Positions 9,806-29,446 of a DNA stretch of 64,000 nucleotides are shown here, piece after piece (positions within the stretch are counted from its first letter, which is position 1; each line of letters starts with the position of its first letter). The notes beneath the pieces are model-generated. The model had not been told where the DNA came from. It saw only the letters and a program-made list of their open reading frames with translations, and did not search any database. Location: assembly GCF_037975245.1 (NCBI RefSeq), contig NC_092561.1, positions 16,313,001 through 16,377,000 of the forward strand. The letters are read 5' to 3'. The position numbers and the translations under genes were made by a program. The stretch is from Apostichopus japonicus. Lineage: Eukaryota; Echinodermata; Holothuroidea; Aspidochirotida; Stichopodidae.

Positions 9806-10997
9806 AGGGGAGGTTGCATTGCAATCGCCCATCGATTACCAACGGCTCTTTTAAGGGCCATCAAATCACCCAGAAAGACATACTCATTCCTCTCCTCAAA
9901 CATGCTTGCGTCAGTGTCTTATTTCTCCTTTTAAGTTAGATGTATCAGCTAGCTGCAACCCTAATAATCGTGGGGCTTCGGACCCTCAGCCAAAAACCAA
10001 AGGTCAGAAACCCCAAGATTTGAGTGAAAACTCCTGCTGGACAGAAATCTAACATCCCATAAAATAAAAAAAATTAAAAAACTATATATAATGTATGTAG
10101 GGAACTTTTCACATGATTTTGGCCGCAGGTTTTATGAATTAAGTATTTAGCAAGAGATCTTGGATTAGGGGATAAAGGGAACTTATTATTATTATTATTA
10201 TTTATTAATAATTTTTGTAACTTTTGGGGTTTGAAATAAAAATAGATATTGAGTTTTGCTGCTTCAATGAGCTTACTGGTAGCAATGCATCTGGGGTGTT
10301 AAGTCAGATCCTAAGGGCTTTATTATTAATAGTCTTAGAAATTTGAAACTTGTAACAACTAACGAGGCATATACTACCGCAAGTATTAATCGTTTCGCAC
10401 CTTTCAATGTTATTAAGTCTGGAAATTTTAGTCGGTGTGTTACGTAATCAATTCGCAAAGCCAAGCCGAGGGAACGAGCATCAGCTCAAATTTTCCCCCG
10501 ATCTACTGCGAGAGCCTATTGAAATGCCCGAGGCAGGTAAACTGTTATGGCAGTGGTATTAAATTTAAGATCTTCCGTGCTTTGAACGATAGAGATATTA
10601 CTACGTTTTTAAGATTTACTTCTCTTGTATTGGAGATCGTTAACATACACGCTGATGTGTGTCAACCCATGTTAACACGCTTATAATACCAAGGCGATTA
10701 GGATAGAGTGTGTGTGTGTGTGGATTAGGGGTTATGATTATGAGTTAGGGATAAGCTCACTTTGATTATTGATTAGTGAATTGCATCATGCACGAAGGGA
10801 ATCACCAACCACCCAGCATAGAAGTAATAATTACAATAATAATGATAATCATTAAAAAAAAAAAAAAAAAAAAAAAAATAATAATGAGACGACAAGTTGC
10901 ATGTTCGGAGGGAGAGAAAAATCTGCTTTAACTGGTAGATATGATGGCCCTTAAAAGAGCCGTTGGTTTTCGAGAATCCGTCGGAGACAGATACGAT
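9806..10997. other. H2A-H3 spacer, unit 2
   Basis: Contains element A at 10397-10558 and an A25 tract just before the H3 3' signals. No gene recognised. Confidence 0.8.
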
Positions 10998-12468
<1,471 letters not shown>

Positions 12469-14447
12469 ATGCATCTTTCCTGTCACGAAGACGAATCGAA
12501 ATCCAACGGCTCTTTTAAGGGCCATCAAATATCCCCAGAGAGAGTTACTCATTCCTCTCCCTCGAAACATGCAATTCGTCGTCTTAATTCTTTTCTTTGT
12601 GTGAGTGAATGTATGTGTGTGTGTATGTATACGCCAGCATCGGGCAAAATAAGTTATATGCATAGGCAATTTTGCTAGAAATTTCAAAACACCGTAATTG
12701 AAATCCACCCCCTCCCTCAAGTGAAGTCCCCCCCCCCCTTTAGTAATCCCTACCTAATTGGCTCTTCAGTTCCGACCTCCTGTTTGTTTATATAGACAAC
12801 TTTCCCTAGGAAAAAAAAAGAAGTGTCTATTCTACAAAACTTCAATATTATCCCCCGTAGGACCTCTTGCGAAGGTCGAGCAGGGGTAAACTCCTTTTAT
12901 TTATACTCAAGTGAAGTCGGTTATTATACGTAATAAAATTCTGCAACAACCCCCAGTTCACCAATACAGCAAACCAGTGAAGTTCTAAGACATACGACCC
13001 AAGAAGCAAGACAATACGAACTTCCCCCACCCCTCCACCCCCCTCCCGAATCGCTACTTGTCCATTGAACACAATGCATGCACGACTGTACCGTTACACG
13101 ATTAGTCCCAAATGCGAGACAACATATCATTTGAAAATGCGCCCTTTTTTTACCACTGCCAGAACAGTTTCCCTTGCCTCGGGCATTTTATTTGGCTCAC
13201 GCGGTAGATCACTGGTAATGTGAGCCGAGGAAGTTACTTTTCCAAGCTCGCTAGGCTTGGCGAGTCGATTACGTAACACGCATGCTATTGTTCCAGACTA
13301 ATTAGCTAGAAAGGTGCAGAAGTTGACAGTGGCGAAAAATGAACGTCAGTCTTACTAAAGAGCGGATTTTCATATGTGGCTATGTCGCGATCATCGCAAG
13401 TGAAACTATTGAGTGTTTGTGTGTGGTGGGGGAGGACTTAGAGGTTATTTATCGTTATTGTTGGATTTATTATGGATTATTATGGATTCTAATACCTGTC
13501 TTGTCTCCTTACACCGTACAAACCTAGCAGAACCCTACGGTCATCATCGCAGGAATTGCTCAAGGAGAAGAGAACAAGATGCAAGACCGGCGACAGAGCC
13601 TTCTCAGTCAGCGCTCCCAGAATGCCTATACCGAACTCTGTGAGTGTATGCATTTCTCTTACCACTTTTAAAAACTGCTTTGAAAGCATATTATGTTAGA
13701 CTCGCTTTTACTGTGTGATTGACTGTGTTTTAACTGTTATTGTGCATAGATACTACGTTTGGAACTAGTTACTTAATTCTGAACATTTTATTTTTTTTAA
13801 TATTTATCTTTCATTTATTTAGTACGTTTAGACTCTATTTTGTATCGTTCAGTATTGGGTATTTGATCTGTTTTAGGATTTTGTAATAATTCTCTTACTG
13901 TAATGTTTTTTTTTTTTTTTTAATTTAAAAATTTTCATTTATTTACTACGTTTAGGGCTCTATTTTGTATCGTTTAGTATTTAGGCTTTTACAATAATTC
14001 TCTTACTGTACTATAGTTCCTCATACTTATATATATTTAAACCTGGACTATGATTGAATCTATTTACATGCTTCTTAAATTGTTTTGGACTATATGCGTT
14101 TTAGTATCGTTTAGTACGGGTGTGTTTTTTTTTTTTTTTTATATTGTTGCCTTTGGCTTTTACTTCTTTTTTTTTTCTTTTTTTGGCGCAGCTTTGCTGA
14201 TTATGCGCTATATAAATATCACTTATTAATATTATTATTATCGATAAACGGGCCCCAGAACGTGATCAACTACACGGTCAATGGCTTGAGAGTAACAGGT
14301 ATATATGATACAATGTTAGATTACTTAAAATAAGAGACAACGAAACTGCATGTTTGAGGAGGGGGAGATAAGTCTGCCGTTTCTGGAATATAGGATGGCC
14401 CTTAAAAGAGCCGTTGGATGTCGAGCCTTCTACACGAGAAGAACAAT
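12469..14447. other. H4-H2B spacer, unit 2
   Basis: Jockey-like relic 12729-12905 (duplications 12716-12728 and 12906-12918), element B 13151-13317 (minus), L2-like relic 13496-14241. Here the 8 bp missing from unit 1 is present, at about 13224-13231. Confidence 0.8.
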
Positions 14448-14819
14448 CTACTTGGAGGTGGTGTACTTGGTGACAGCCTTGGTACCCTCTGAGACGGCAT
14501 GCTTGGCGAGCTCACCAGGCAGCAACAGTCTGACGGCGGTCTGGACCTCCCGACTGGTGATGGTGGACTTCCTGTTGTAGTGGGCCAAACGGGAAGCTTC
14601 GGCGGCGATACGCTCGAAGATGTCGTTCACGAAGCTGTTCATGATAGACATAGCACGGCTAGAGATACCGGTGTCTGGGTGGACCTGCTTCATGACTTTG
14701 TAGATGTAGATACTGTAAGTCTCACGCCTGGTCCTTCGCCTCTTCTTGTCTCCTGGGTTGCGAGGTGCCTTGGACTTGGCGGCCTTCTTTGCTCCCTTTC
14801 CTGCAGCTTTTGGTGCCAT
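14448..14819 (-). CDS. H2B: Histone H2B, unit 2
   Basis: Same protein as unit 1. Stem-loop at 14397-14412 (minus). Confidence 0.99.
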   Translation of the reverse strand: MAPKAAGKGAKKAAKSKAPRNPGDKKRRRTRRETYSIYIYKVMKQVHPDTGISSRAMSIMNSFVNDIFERIAAEASRLAHYNRKSTITSREVQTAVRLLLPGELAKHAVSEGTKAVTKYTTSK

Positions 14820-15183
14820 TTTGGACGTGAAGTTTTCGTTGCGATACGGTAAGTAAAGCGATGAGTGAATGAGTGTCCTCCACGCTGCGAAATGTATTTA
14901 TGACAGATTTGATATCACTTCAGCGAAGCAGAAAAACTTCCCATATTGACAAAGCACGTGCTATGCATTGCACAGCACACACGAGCTGGCCAATCACAAT
15001 GCGGAAGCTTTTCTTAATTCTTTCACGCATTGTACGATCAGGGCAAAGGGTGGCAAAGAATCCCCTCATAAGGGCACTGTGCTGTAGCTTTAGAGTCCGG
15101 ACTACTTGAATGAGAGCTTTCCGGCAGGCAAATCATTTCTTTGATTCGTTTCAAGTCGAAAACATACCCAAATTTACTTCATC
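14820..15183. promoter_or_regulatory. Bidirectional H2B/H2A promoter, units 2/3
   Basis: 364 bp, same boxes as at 131-494; CCAAT at 14990-14994. Confidence 0.75.
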
Positions 15184-15564
15184 ATGACTGGCAGGGGCAA
15201 AGGTGGTAAGGCCAGGGCAAAGGCCAAGAGTCGATCTGCAAGAGCAGGGCTTCAATTCCCAGTAGGTCGTGTACACAGGTTCCTGCGAAGAGGAAATTAC
15301 GCCCAGAGGATCGGCGCTGGCGCACCCGTCTACCTGGCTGCCGTACTAGAATACCTCGCCGCCGAGATCTTGGAATTGGCCGGTAACGCTGCACGTGACA
15401 ACAAGAAGACCAGGATCATCCCCCGTCATCTCCAACTCGCCATCCGAAACGACGAGGAGTTGAACAAACTCTTGAGCGGAGTCACCATCGCCCAGGGAGG
15501 TGTTCTTCCAAACATCCAGGCTGTCCTTCTACCCAAGAAGACATCCGGAGGCAAGAAGGCTTAA
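15184..15564 (+). CDS. H2A: Histone H2A, unit 3
   Basis: Same protein as unit 1. Stem-loop at 15603-15618. Confidence 0.99.
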   Translation: MTGRGKGGKARAKAKSRSARAGLQFPVGRVHRFLRRGNYAQRIGAGAPVYLAAVLEYLAAEILELAGNAARDNKKTRIIPRHLQLAIRNDEELNKLLSGVTIAQGGVLPNIQAVLLPKKTSGGKKA

Positions 15565-16757
15565 AGGGGAGGTTGCATTGCAATCGCCCATCGATTACCA
15601 ACGGCTCTTTTAAGGGCCATCAAATCACCCAGAAAGACATACTCATTCCTCTCCTCAAACATGCTTGCGTCAGTGTCTTATTTCTCCTTTTAAGTTAGAT
15701 GTATCAGCTAGCTGCAACCCTAATAATCGTGGGGCTTCGGACCCTCAGCCAAAAACCAAAGGTCAGAAACCCCAAGATTTGAGTGAAAACTCCTGCTGGA
15801 CAGAAATCTAACATCCCATAAAATAAAAAAAATTAAAAAACTATATATAATGTATGTAGGGAACTTTTCACATGATTTTGGCCGCAGGTTTTATGAATTA
15901 AGTATTTAGCAAGAGATCTTGGATTAGGGGATAAAGGGAACTTATTATTATTATTATTATTTATTAATAATTTTTGTAACTTTTGGGGTTTGAAATAAAA
16001 ATAGATATTGAGTTTTGCTGCTTCAATGAGCTTACTGGTAGCAATGCATCTGGGGTGTTAAGTCAGATCCTAAGGGCTTTATTATTAATAGTCTTAGAAA
16101 TTTGAAACTTGTAACAACTAACGAGGCATATACTACCGCAAGTATTAATCGTTTCGCACCTTTCAATGTTATTAAGTCTGGAAATTTTAGTCGGTGTGTT
16201 ACGTAATCAATTCGCAAAGCCAAGCCGAGGGAACGAGCATCAGCTCAAATTTTCCCCCGATCTACTGCGAGAGCCTATTGAAATGCCCGAGGCAGGTAAA
16301 CTGTTATGGCAGTGGTATTAAATTTAAGATCTTCCGTGCTTTGAACGATAGAGATATTACTACGTTTTTAAGATTTACTTCTCTTGTATTGGAGATCGTT
16401 AACATACACGCTGATGTGTGTCAACCCATGTTAACACGCTTATAATACCAAGGCGATTAGGATAGAGTGTGTGTGTGTGTGGATTAGGGGTTATGATTAT
16501 GAGTTAGGGATAAGCTCACTTTGATTATTGATTAGTGAATTGCATCATGCACGAAGGGAATCACCAACCACCCAGCATAGAAGTAATAATTACAATAATA
16601 ATGATAATCATTAAAAAAAAAAAAAAAAAAAAAAAAAATAATAATGAGACGACAAGTTGCATGTTCGGAGGGAGAGAAAAATCTGCTTTAACTGGTAGAT
16701 ATGATGGCCCTTAAAAGAGCCGTTGGTTTTCGAGAATCCGTCGGAGACAGATACGAT
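15565..16757. other. H2A-H3 spacer, unit 3
   Basis: Element A at 16156-16317. The A tract is 26 nt here, one longer than in units 1 and 2. No gene recognised. Confidence 0.8.
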
Positions 16758-18228
<1,471 letters not shown>

Positions 18229-20207
18229 ATGCATCTTTCCTGTCACGAAGACGAATCGAAATCCAACGGCTCTTTTAAGGGCCATCAAATATCCCCAGAG
18301 AGAGTTACTCATTCCTCTCCCTCGAAACATGCAATTCGTCGTCTTAATTCTTTTCTTTGTGTGAGTGAATGTATGTGTGTGTGTATGTATACGCCAGCAT
18401 CGGGCAAAATAAGTTATATGCATAGGCAATTTTGCTAGAAATTTCAAAACACCGTAATTGAAATCCACCCCCTCCCTCAAGTGAAGTCCCCCCCCCCCTT
18501 TAGTAATCCCTACCTAATTGGCTCTTCAGTTCCGACCTCCTGTTTGTTTATATAGACAACTTTCCCTAGGAAAAAAAAAGAAGTGTCTATTCTACAAAAC
18601 TTCAATATTATCCCCCGTAGGACCTCTTGCGAAGGTCGAGCAGGGGTAAACTCCTTTTATTTATACTCAAGTGAAGTCGGTTATTATACGTAATAAAATT
18701 CTGCAACAACCCCCAGTTCACCAATACAGCAAACCAGTGAAGTTCTAAGACATACGACCCAAGAAGCAAGACAATACGAACTTCCCCCACCCCTCCACCC
18801 CCCTCCCGAATCGCTACTTGTCCATTGAACACAATGCATGCACGACTGTACCGTTACACGATTAGTCCCAAATGCGAGACAACATATCATTTGAAAATGC
18901 GCCCTTTTTTTACCACTGCCAGAACAGTTTCCCTTGCCTCGGGCATTTTATTTGGCTCACGCGGTAGATCACTGGTAATGTGAGCCGAGGAAGTTACTTT
19001 TCCAAGCTCGCTAGGCTTGGCGAGTCGATTACGTAACACGCATGCTATTGTTCCAGACTAATTAGCTAGAAAGGTGCAGAAGTTGACAGTGGCGAAAAAT
19101 GAACGTCAGTCTTACTAAAGAGCGGATTTTCATATGTGGCTATGTCGCGATCATCGCAAGTGAAACTATTGAGTGTTTGTGTGTGGTGGGGGAGGACTTA
19201 GAGGTTATTTATCGTTATTGTTGGATTTATTATGGATTATTATGGATTCTAATACCTGTCTTGTCTCCTTACACCGTACAAACCTAGCAGAACCCTACGG
19301 TCATCATCGCAGGAATTGCTCAAGGAGAAGAGAACAAGATGCAAGACCGGCGACAGAGCCTTCTCAGTCAGCGCTCCCAGAATGCCTATACCGAACTCTG
19401 TGAGTGTATGCATTTCTCTTACCACTTTTAAAAACTGCTTTGAAAGCATATTATGTTAGACTCGCTTTTACTGTGTGATTGACTGTGTTTTAACTGTTAT
19501 TGTGCATAGATACTACGTTTGGAACTAGTTACTTAATTCTGAACATTTTATTTTTTTTAATATTTATCTTTCATTTATTTAGTACGTTTAGACTCTATTT
19601 TGTATCGTTCAGTATTGGGTATTTGATCTGTTTTAGGATTTTGTAATAATTCTCTTACTGTAATGTTTTTTTTTTTTTTTTAATTTAAAAATTTTCATTT
19701 ATTTACTACGTTTAGGGCTCTATTTTGTATCGTTTAGTATTTAGGCTTTTACAATAATTCTCTTACTGTACTATAGTTCCTCATACTTATATATATTTAA
19801 ACCTGGACTATGATTGAATCTATTTACATGCTTCTTAAATTGTTTTGGACTATATGCGTTTTAGTATCGTTTAGTACGGGTGTGTTTTTTTTTTTTTTTT
19901 ATATTGTTGCCTTTGGCTTTTACTTCTTTTTTTTTTCTTTTTTTGGCGCAGCTTTGCTGATTATGCGCTATATAAATATCACTTATTAATATTATTATTA
20001 TCGATAAACGGGCCCCAGAACGTGATCAACTACACGGTCAATGGCTTGAGAGTAACAGGTATATATGATACAATGTTAGATTACTTAAAATAAGAGACAA
20101 CGAAACTGCATGTTTGAGGAGGGGGAGATAAGTCTGCCGTTTCTGGAATATAGGATGGCCCTTAAAAGAGCCGTTGGATGTCGAGCCTTCTACACGAGAA
20201 GAACAAT
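18229..20207. other. H4-H2B spacer, unit 3
   Basis: Jockey-like relic 18489-18665, element B 18911-19077 (minus), L2-like relic 19256-20001. Confidence 0.8.
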
Positions 20208-20579
20208 CTACTTGGAGGTGGTGTACTTGGTGACAGCCTTGGTACCCTCTGAGACGGCATGCTTGGCGAGCTCACCAGGCAGCAACAGTCTGACGGCGGT
20301 CTGGACCTCCCGACTGGTGATGGTGGACTTCCTGTTGTAGTGGGCCAAACGGGAAGCTTCGGCGGCGATACGCTCGAAGATGTCGTTCACGAAGCTGTTC
20401 ATGATAGACATAGCACGGCTAGAGATACCGGTGTCTGGGTGGACCTGCTTCATGACTTTGTAGATGTAGATACTGTAAGTCTCACGCCTGGTCCTTCGCC
20501 TCTTCTTGTCTCCTGGGTTGCGAGGTGCCTTGGACTTGGCGGCCTTCTTTGCTCCCTTTCCTGCAGCTTTTGGTGCCAT
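20208..20579 (-). CDS. H2B: Histone H2B, unit 3
   Basis: Same protein as unit 1. Stem-loop at 20157-20172 (minus). Confidence 0.99.
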   Translation of the reverse strand: MAPKAAGKGAKKAAKSKAPRNPGDKKRRRTRRETYSIYIYKVMKQVHPDTGISSRAMSIMNSFVNDIFERIAAEASRLAHYNRKSTITSREVQTAVRLLLPGELAKHAVSEGTKAVTKYTTSK

Positions 20580-20943
20580 TTTGGACGTGAAGTTTTCGTT
20601 GCGATACGGTAAGTAAAGCGATGAGTGAATGAGTGTCCTCCACGCTGCGAAATGTATTTATGACAGATTTGATATCACTTCAGCGAAGCAGAAAAACTTC
20701 CCATATTGACAAAGCACGTGCTATGCATTGCACAGCACACACGAGCTGGCCAATCACAATGCGGAAGCTTTTCTTAATTCTTTCACGCATTGTACGATCA
20801 GGGCAAAGGGTGGCAAAGAATCCCCTCATAAGGGCACTGTGCTGTAGCTTTAGAGTCCGGACTACTTGAATGAGAGCTTTCCGGCAGGCAAATCATTTCT
20901 TTGATTCGTTTCAAGTCGAAAACATACCCAAATTTACTTCATC
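20580..20943. promoter_or_regulatory. Bidirectional H2B/H2A promoter, units 3/4
   Basis: 364 bp, same boxes as at 131-494; CCAAT at 20750-20754. Confidence 0.75.
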
Positions 20944-21324
20944 ATGACTGGCAGGGGCAAAGGTGGTAAGGCCAGGGCAAAGGCCAAGAGTCGATCTGCA
21001 AGAGCAGGGCTTCAATTCCCAGTAGGTCGTGTACACAGGTTCCTGCGAAGAGGAAATTACGCCCAGAGGATCGGCGCTGGCGCACCCGTCTACCTGGCTG
21101 CCGTACTAGAATACCTCGCCGCCGAGATCTTGGAATTGGCCGGTAACGCTGCACGTGACAACAAGAAGACCAGGATCATCCCCCGTCATCTCCAACTCGC
21201 CATCCGAAACGACGAGGAGTTGAACAAACTCTTGAGCGGAGTCACCATCGCCCAGGGAGGTGTTCTTCCAAACATCCAGGCTGTCCTTCTACCCAAGAAG
21301 ACATCCGGAGGCAAGAAGGCTTAA
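20944..21324 (+). CDS. H2A: Histone H2A, unit 4
   Basis: Same protein as unit 1. Stem-loop at 21363-21378. Confidence 0.99.
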   Translation: MTGRGKGGKARAKAKSRSARAGLQFPVGRVHRFLRRGNYAQRIGAGAPVYLAAVLEYLAAEILELAGNAARDNKKTRIIPRHLQLAIRNDEELNKLLSGVTIAQGGVLPNIQAVLLPKKTSGGKKA

Positions 21325-22516
21325 AGGGGAGGTTGCATTGCAATCGCCCATCGATTACCAACGGCTCTTTTAAGGGCCATCAAATCACCCAGAAAGACAT
21401 ACTCATTCCTCTCCTCAAACATGCTTGCGTCAGTGTCTTATTTCTCCTTTTAAGTTAGATGTATCAGCTAGCTGCAACCCTAATAATCGTGGGGCTTCGG
21501 ACCCTCAGCCAAAAACCAAAGGTCAGAAACCCCAAGATTTGAGTGAAAACTCCTGCTGGACAGAAATCTAACATCCCATAAAATAAAAAAAATTAAAAAA
21601 CTATATATAATGTATGTAGGGAACTTTTCACATGATTTTGGCCGCAGGTTTTATGAATTAAGTATTTAGCAAGAGATCTTGGATTAGGGGATAAAGGGAA
21701 CTTATTATTATTATTATTATTTATTAATAATTTTTGTAACTTTTGGGGTTTGAAATAAAAATAGATATTGAGTTTTGCTGCTTCAATGAGCTTACTGGTA
21801 GCAATGCATCTGGGGTGTTAAGTCAGATCCTAAGGGCTTTATTATTAATAGTCTTAGAAATTTGAAACTTGTAACAACTAACGAGGCATATACTACCGCA
21901 AGTATTAATCGTTTCGCACCTTTCAATGTTATTAAGTCTGGAAATTTTAGTCGGTGTGTTACGTAATCAATTCGCAAAGCCAAGCCGAGGGAACGAGCAT
22001 CAGCTCAAATTTTCCCCCGATCTACTGCGAGAGCCTATTGAAATGCCCGAGGCAGGTAAACTGTTATGGCAGTGGTATTAAATTTAAGATCTTCCGTGCT
22101 TTGAACGATAGAGATATTACTACGTTTTTAAGATTTACTTCTCTTGTATTGGAGATCGTTAACATACACGCTGATGTGTGTCAACCCATGTTAACACGCT
22201 TATAATACCAAGGCGATTAGGATAGAGTGTGTGTGTGTGTGGATTAGGGGTTATGATTATGAGTTAGGGATAAGCTCACTTTGATTATTGATTAGTGAAT
22301 TGCATCATGCACGAAGGGAATCACCAACCACCCAGCATAGAAGTAATAATTACAATAATAATGATAATCATTAAAAAAAAAAAAAAAAAAAAAAAAATAA
22401 TAATGAGACGACAAGTTGCATGTTCGGAGGGAGAGAAAAATCTGCTTTAACTGGTAGATATGATGGCCCTTAAAAGAGCCGTTGGTTTTCGAGAATCCGT
22501 CGGAGACAGATACGAT
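21325..22516. other. H2A-H3 spacer, unit 4
   Basis: Element A at 21916-22077; A25 tract before the H3 3' signals. No gene recognised. Confidence 0.8.
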
Positions 22517-23988
<1,472 letters not shown>

Positions 23989-25967
23989 ATGCATCTTTCC
24001 TGTCACGAAGACGAATCGAAATCCAACGGCTCTTTTAAGGGCCATCAAATATCCCCAGAGAGAGTTACTCATTCCTCTCCCTCGAAACATGCAATTCGTC
24101 GTCTTAATTCTTTTCTTTGTGTGAGTGAATGTATGTGTGTGTGTATGTATACGCCAGCATCGGGCAAAATAAGTTATATGCATAGGCAATTTTGCTAGAA
24201 ATTTCAAAACACCGTAATTGAAATCCACCCCCTCCCTCAAGTGAAGTCCCCCCCCCCCTTTAGTAATCCCTACCTAATTGGCTCTTCAGTTCCGACCTCC
24301 TGTTTGTTTATATAGACAACTTTCCCTAGGAAAAAAAAAGAAGTGTCTATTCTACAAAACTTCAATATTATCCCCCGTAGGACCTCTTGCGAAGGTCGAG
24401 CAGGGGTAAACTCCTTTTATTTATACTCAAGTGAAGTCGGTTATTATACGTAATAAAATTCTGCAACAACCCCCAGTTCACCAATACAGCAAACCAGTGA
24501 AGTTCTAAGACATACGACCCAAGAAGCAAGACAATACGAACTTCCCCCACCCCTCCACCCCCCTCCCGAATCGCTACTTGTCCATTGAACACAATGCATG
24601 CACGACTGTACCGTTACACGATTAGTCCCAAATGCGAGACAACATATCATTTGAAAATGCGCCCTTTTTTTACCACTGCCAGAACAGTTTCCCTTGCCTC
24701 GGGCATTTTATTTGGCTCACGCGGTAGATCACTGGTAATGTGAGCCGAGGAAGTTACTTTTCCAAGCTCGCTAGGCTTGGCGAGTCGATTACGTAACACG
24801 CATGCTATTGTTCCAGACTAATTAGCTAGAAAGGTGCAGAAGTTGACAGTGGCGAAAAATGAACGTCAGTCTTACTAAAGAGCGGATTTTCATATGTGGC
24901 TATGTCGCGATCATCGCAAGTGAAACTATTGAGTGTTTGTGTGTGGTGGGGGAGGACTTAGAGGTTATTTATCGTTATTGTTGGATTTATTATGGATTAT
25001 TATGGATTCTAATACCTGTCTTGTCTCCTTACACCGTACAAACCTAGCAGAACCCTACGGTCATCATCGCAGGAATTGCTCAAGGAGAAGAGAACAAGAT
25101 GCAAGACCGGCGACAGAGCCTTCTCAGTCAGCGCTCCCAGAATGCCTATACCGAACTCTGTGAGTGTATGCATTTCTCTTACCACTTTTAAAAACTGCTT
25201 TGAAAGCATATTATGTTAGACTCGCTTTTACTGTGTGATTGACTGTGTTTTAACTGTTATTGTGCATAGATACTACGTTTGGAACTAGTTACTTAATTCT
25301 GAACATTTTATTTTTTTTAATATTTATCTTTCATTTATTTAGTACGTTTAGACTCTATTTTGTATCGTTCAGTATTGGGTATTTGATCTGTTTTAGGATT
25401 TTGTAATAATTCTCTTACTGTAATGTTTTTTTTTTTTTTTTAATTTAAAAATTTTCATTTATTTACTACGTTTAGGGCTCTATTTTGTATCGTTTAGTAT
25501 TTAGGCTTTTACAATAATTCTCTTACTGTACTATAGTTCCTCATACTTATATATATTTAAACCTGGACTATGATTGAATCTATTTACATGCTTCTTAAAT
25601 TGTTTTGGACTATATGCGTTTTAGTATCGTTTAGTACGGGTGTGTTTTTTTTTTTTTTTTATATTGTTGCCTTTGGCTTTTACTTCTTTTTTTTTTCTTT
25701 TTTTGGCGCAGCTTTGCTGATTATGCGCTATATAAATATCACTTATTAATATTATTATTATCGATAAACGGGCCCCAGAACGTGATCAACTACACGGTCA
25801 ATGGCTTGAGAGTAACAGGTATATATGATACAATGTTAGATTACTTAAAATAAGAGACAACGAAACTGCATGTTTGAGGAGGGGGAGATAAGTCTGCCGT
25901 TTCTGGAATATAGGATGGCCCTTAAAAGAGCCGTTGGATGTCGAGCCTTCTACACGAGAAGAACAAT
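23989..25967. other. H4-H2B spacer, unit 4
   Basis: Jockey-like relic 24249-24425, element B 24671-24837 (minus), L2-like relic 25016-25761. Confidence 0.8.
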
Positions 25968-26301
25968 CTACTTGGAGGTGGTGTACTTGGTGACAGCCTT
26001 GGTACCCTCTGAGACGGCATGCTTGGCGAGCTCACCAGGCAGCAACAGTCTGACGGCGGTCTGGACCTCCCGACTGGTGATGGTGGACTTCCTGTTGTAG
26101 TGGGCCAAACGGGAAGCTTCGGCGGCGATACGCTCGAAGATGTCGTTCACGAAGCTGTTCATGATAGACATAGCACGGCTAGAGATACCGGTGTCTGGGT
26201 GGACCTGCTTCATGACTTTGTAGATGTAGATACTGTAAGTCTCACGCCTGGTCCTTCGCCTCTTCTTGTCTCCTGGGTTGCGAGGTGCCTTGGACTTGGC
26301 G
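25968..26301 (-). CDS. H2B: Histone H2B, unit 4, N-terminus lost in assembly gap
   Basis: Residues 14-123 are visible and identical to the other copies. The first 13 codons fall in the run of N, so this is an assembly truncation and not a biological one. Stem-loop at 25917-25932 (minus). Confidence 0.97.
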
Positions 26302-26401
26302 NNNNNNNNNNNNNNNNNNNNNNNNNNNNNNNNNNNNNNNNNNNNNNNNNNNNNNNNNNNNNNNNNNNNNNNNNNNNNNNNNNNNNNNNNNNNNNNNNNN
26401 N
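26302..26401. other. Assembly gap (100 N)
   Basis: Exactly 100 N, a conventional placeholder length. In other units the H2B stop end and the next H2A ATG are 736 bp apart; here they are 437 bp apart. If this junction is normal the gap stands for about 399 bp: 38 bp of H2B plus nearly all of the shared H2B/H2A promoter. An insertion or whole extra units could also be hidden. Confidence 0.98.
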
Positions 26402-26404
26402 ATC

Positions 26405-26785
26405 ATGACTGGCAGGGGCAAAGGTGGTAAGGCCAGGGCAAAGGCCAAGAGTCGATCTGCAAGAGCAGGGCTTCAATTCCCAGTAGGTCGTGTACACAGG
26501 TTCCTGCGAAGAGGAAATTACGCCCAGAGGATCGGCGCTGGCGCACCCGTCTACCTGGCTGCCGTACTAGAATACCTCGCCGCCGAGATCTTGGAATTGG
26601 CCGGTAACGCTGCACGTGACAACAAGAAGACCAGGATCATCCCCCGTCATCTCCAACTCGCCATCCGAAACGACGAGGAGTTGAACAAACTCTTGAGCGG
26701 AGTCACCATCGCCCAGGGAGGTGTTCTTCCAAACATCCAGGCTGTCCTTCTACCCAAGAAGACATCCGGAGGCAAGAAGGCTTAA
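26405..26785 (+). CDS. H2A: Histone H2A, unit 5
   Basis: Same protein as unit 1. Only three bases of the leader remain after the gap. Open frames that appear to extend upstream run through N and are not real. Stem-loop at 26824-26839. Confidence 0.98.
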   Translation: MTGRGKGGKARAKAKSRSARAGLQFPVGRVHRFLRRGNYAQRIGAGAPVYLAAVLEYLAAEILELAGNAARDNKKTRIIPRHLQLAIRNDEELNKLLSGVTIAQGGVLPNIQAVLLPKKTSGGKKA

Positions 26786-27976
26786 AGGGGAGGTTGCATT
26801 GCAATCGCCCATCGATTACCAACGGCTCTTTTAAGGGCCATCAAATCACCCAGAAAGACATACTCATTCCTCTCCTCAAACATGCTTGCGTCAGTGTCTT
26901 ATTTCTCCTTTTAAGTTAGATGTATCAGCTAGCTGCAACCCTAATAATCGTGGGGCTTCGGACCCTCAGCCAAAAACCAAAGGTCAGAAACCCCAAGATT
27001 TGAGTGAAAACTCCTGCTGGACAGAAATCTAACATCCCATAAAATAAAAAAAATTAAAAAACTATATATAATGTATGTAGGGAACTTTTCACATGATTTT
27101 GGCCGCAGGTTTTATGAATTAAGTATTTAGCAAGAGATCTTGGATTAGGGGATAAAGGGAACTTATTATTATTATTATTATTTATTAATAATTTTTGTAA
27201 CTTTTGGGGTTTGAAATAAAAATAGATATTGAGTTTTGCTGCTTCAATGAGCTTACTGGTAGCAATGCATCTGGGGTGTTAAGTCAGATCCTAAGGGCTT
27301 TATTATTAATAGTCTTAGAAATTTGAAACTTGTAACAACTAACGAGGCATATACTACCGCAAGTATTAATCGTTTCGCACCTTTCAATGTTATTAAGTCT
27401 GGAAATTTTAGTCGGTGTGTTACGTAATCAATTCGCAAAGCCAAGCCGAGGGAACGAGCATCAGCTCAAATTTTCCCCCGATCTACTGCGAGAGCCTATT
27501 GAAATGCCCGAGGCAGGTAAACTGTTATGGCAGTGGTATTAAATTTAAGATCTTCCGTGCTTTGAACGATAGAGATATTACTACGTTTTTAAGATTTACT
27601 TCTCTTGTATTGGAGATCGTTAACATACACGCTGATGTGTGTCAACCCATGTTAACACGCTTATAATACCAAGGCGATTAGGATAGAGTGTGTGTGTGTG
27701 TGGATTAGGGGTTATGATTATGAGTTAGGGATAAGCTCACTTTGATTATTGATTAGTGAATTGCATCATGCACGAAGGGAATCACCAACCACCCAGCATA
27801 GAAGTAATAATTACAATAATAATGATATTCATTAAAAAAAAAAAAAAAAAAAAAAAATAATAATGAGACGACAAGTTGCATGTTCGGAGGGAGAGAAAAA
27901 TCTGCTTTAACTGGTAGATATGATGGCCCTTAAAAGAGCCGTTGGTTTTCGAGAATCCGTCGGAGACAGATACGAT
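26786..27976. other. H2A-H3 spacer, unit 5
   Basis: Element A at 27377-27538. A substitution unique to this unit (GATATTC for GATAATC) lies just before the A tract. No gene recognised. Confidence 0.8.

Positions 27977-29446
<1,470 letters not shown>

Noticed and set aside
26210-26785. Extended frames through the N run, including an apparent 166-codon H2A
   Set aside because: They arise only because N codons are not read as stops. The real H2A starts at 26405.
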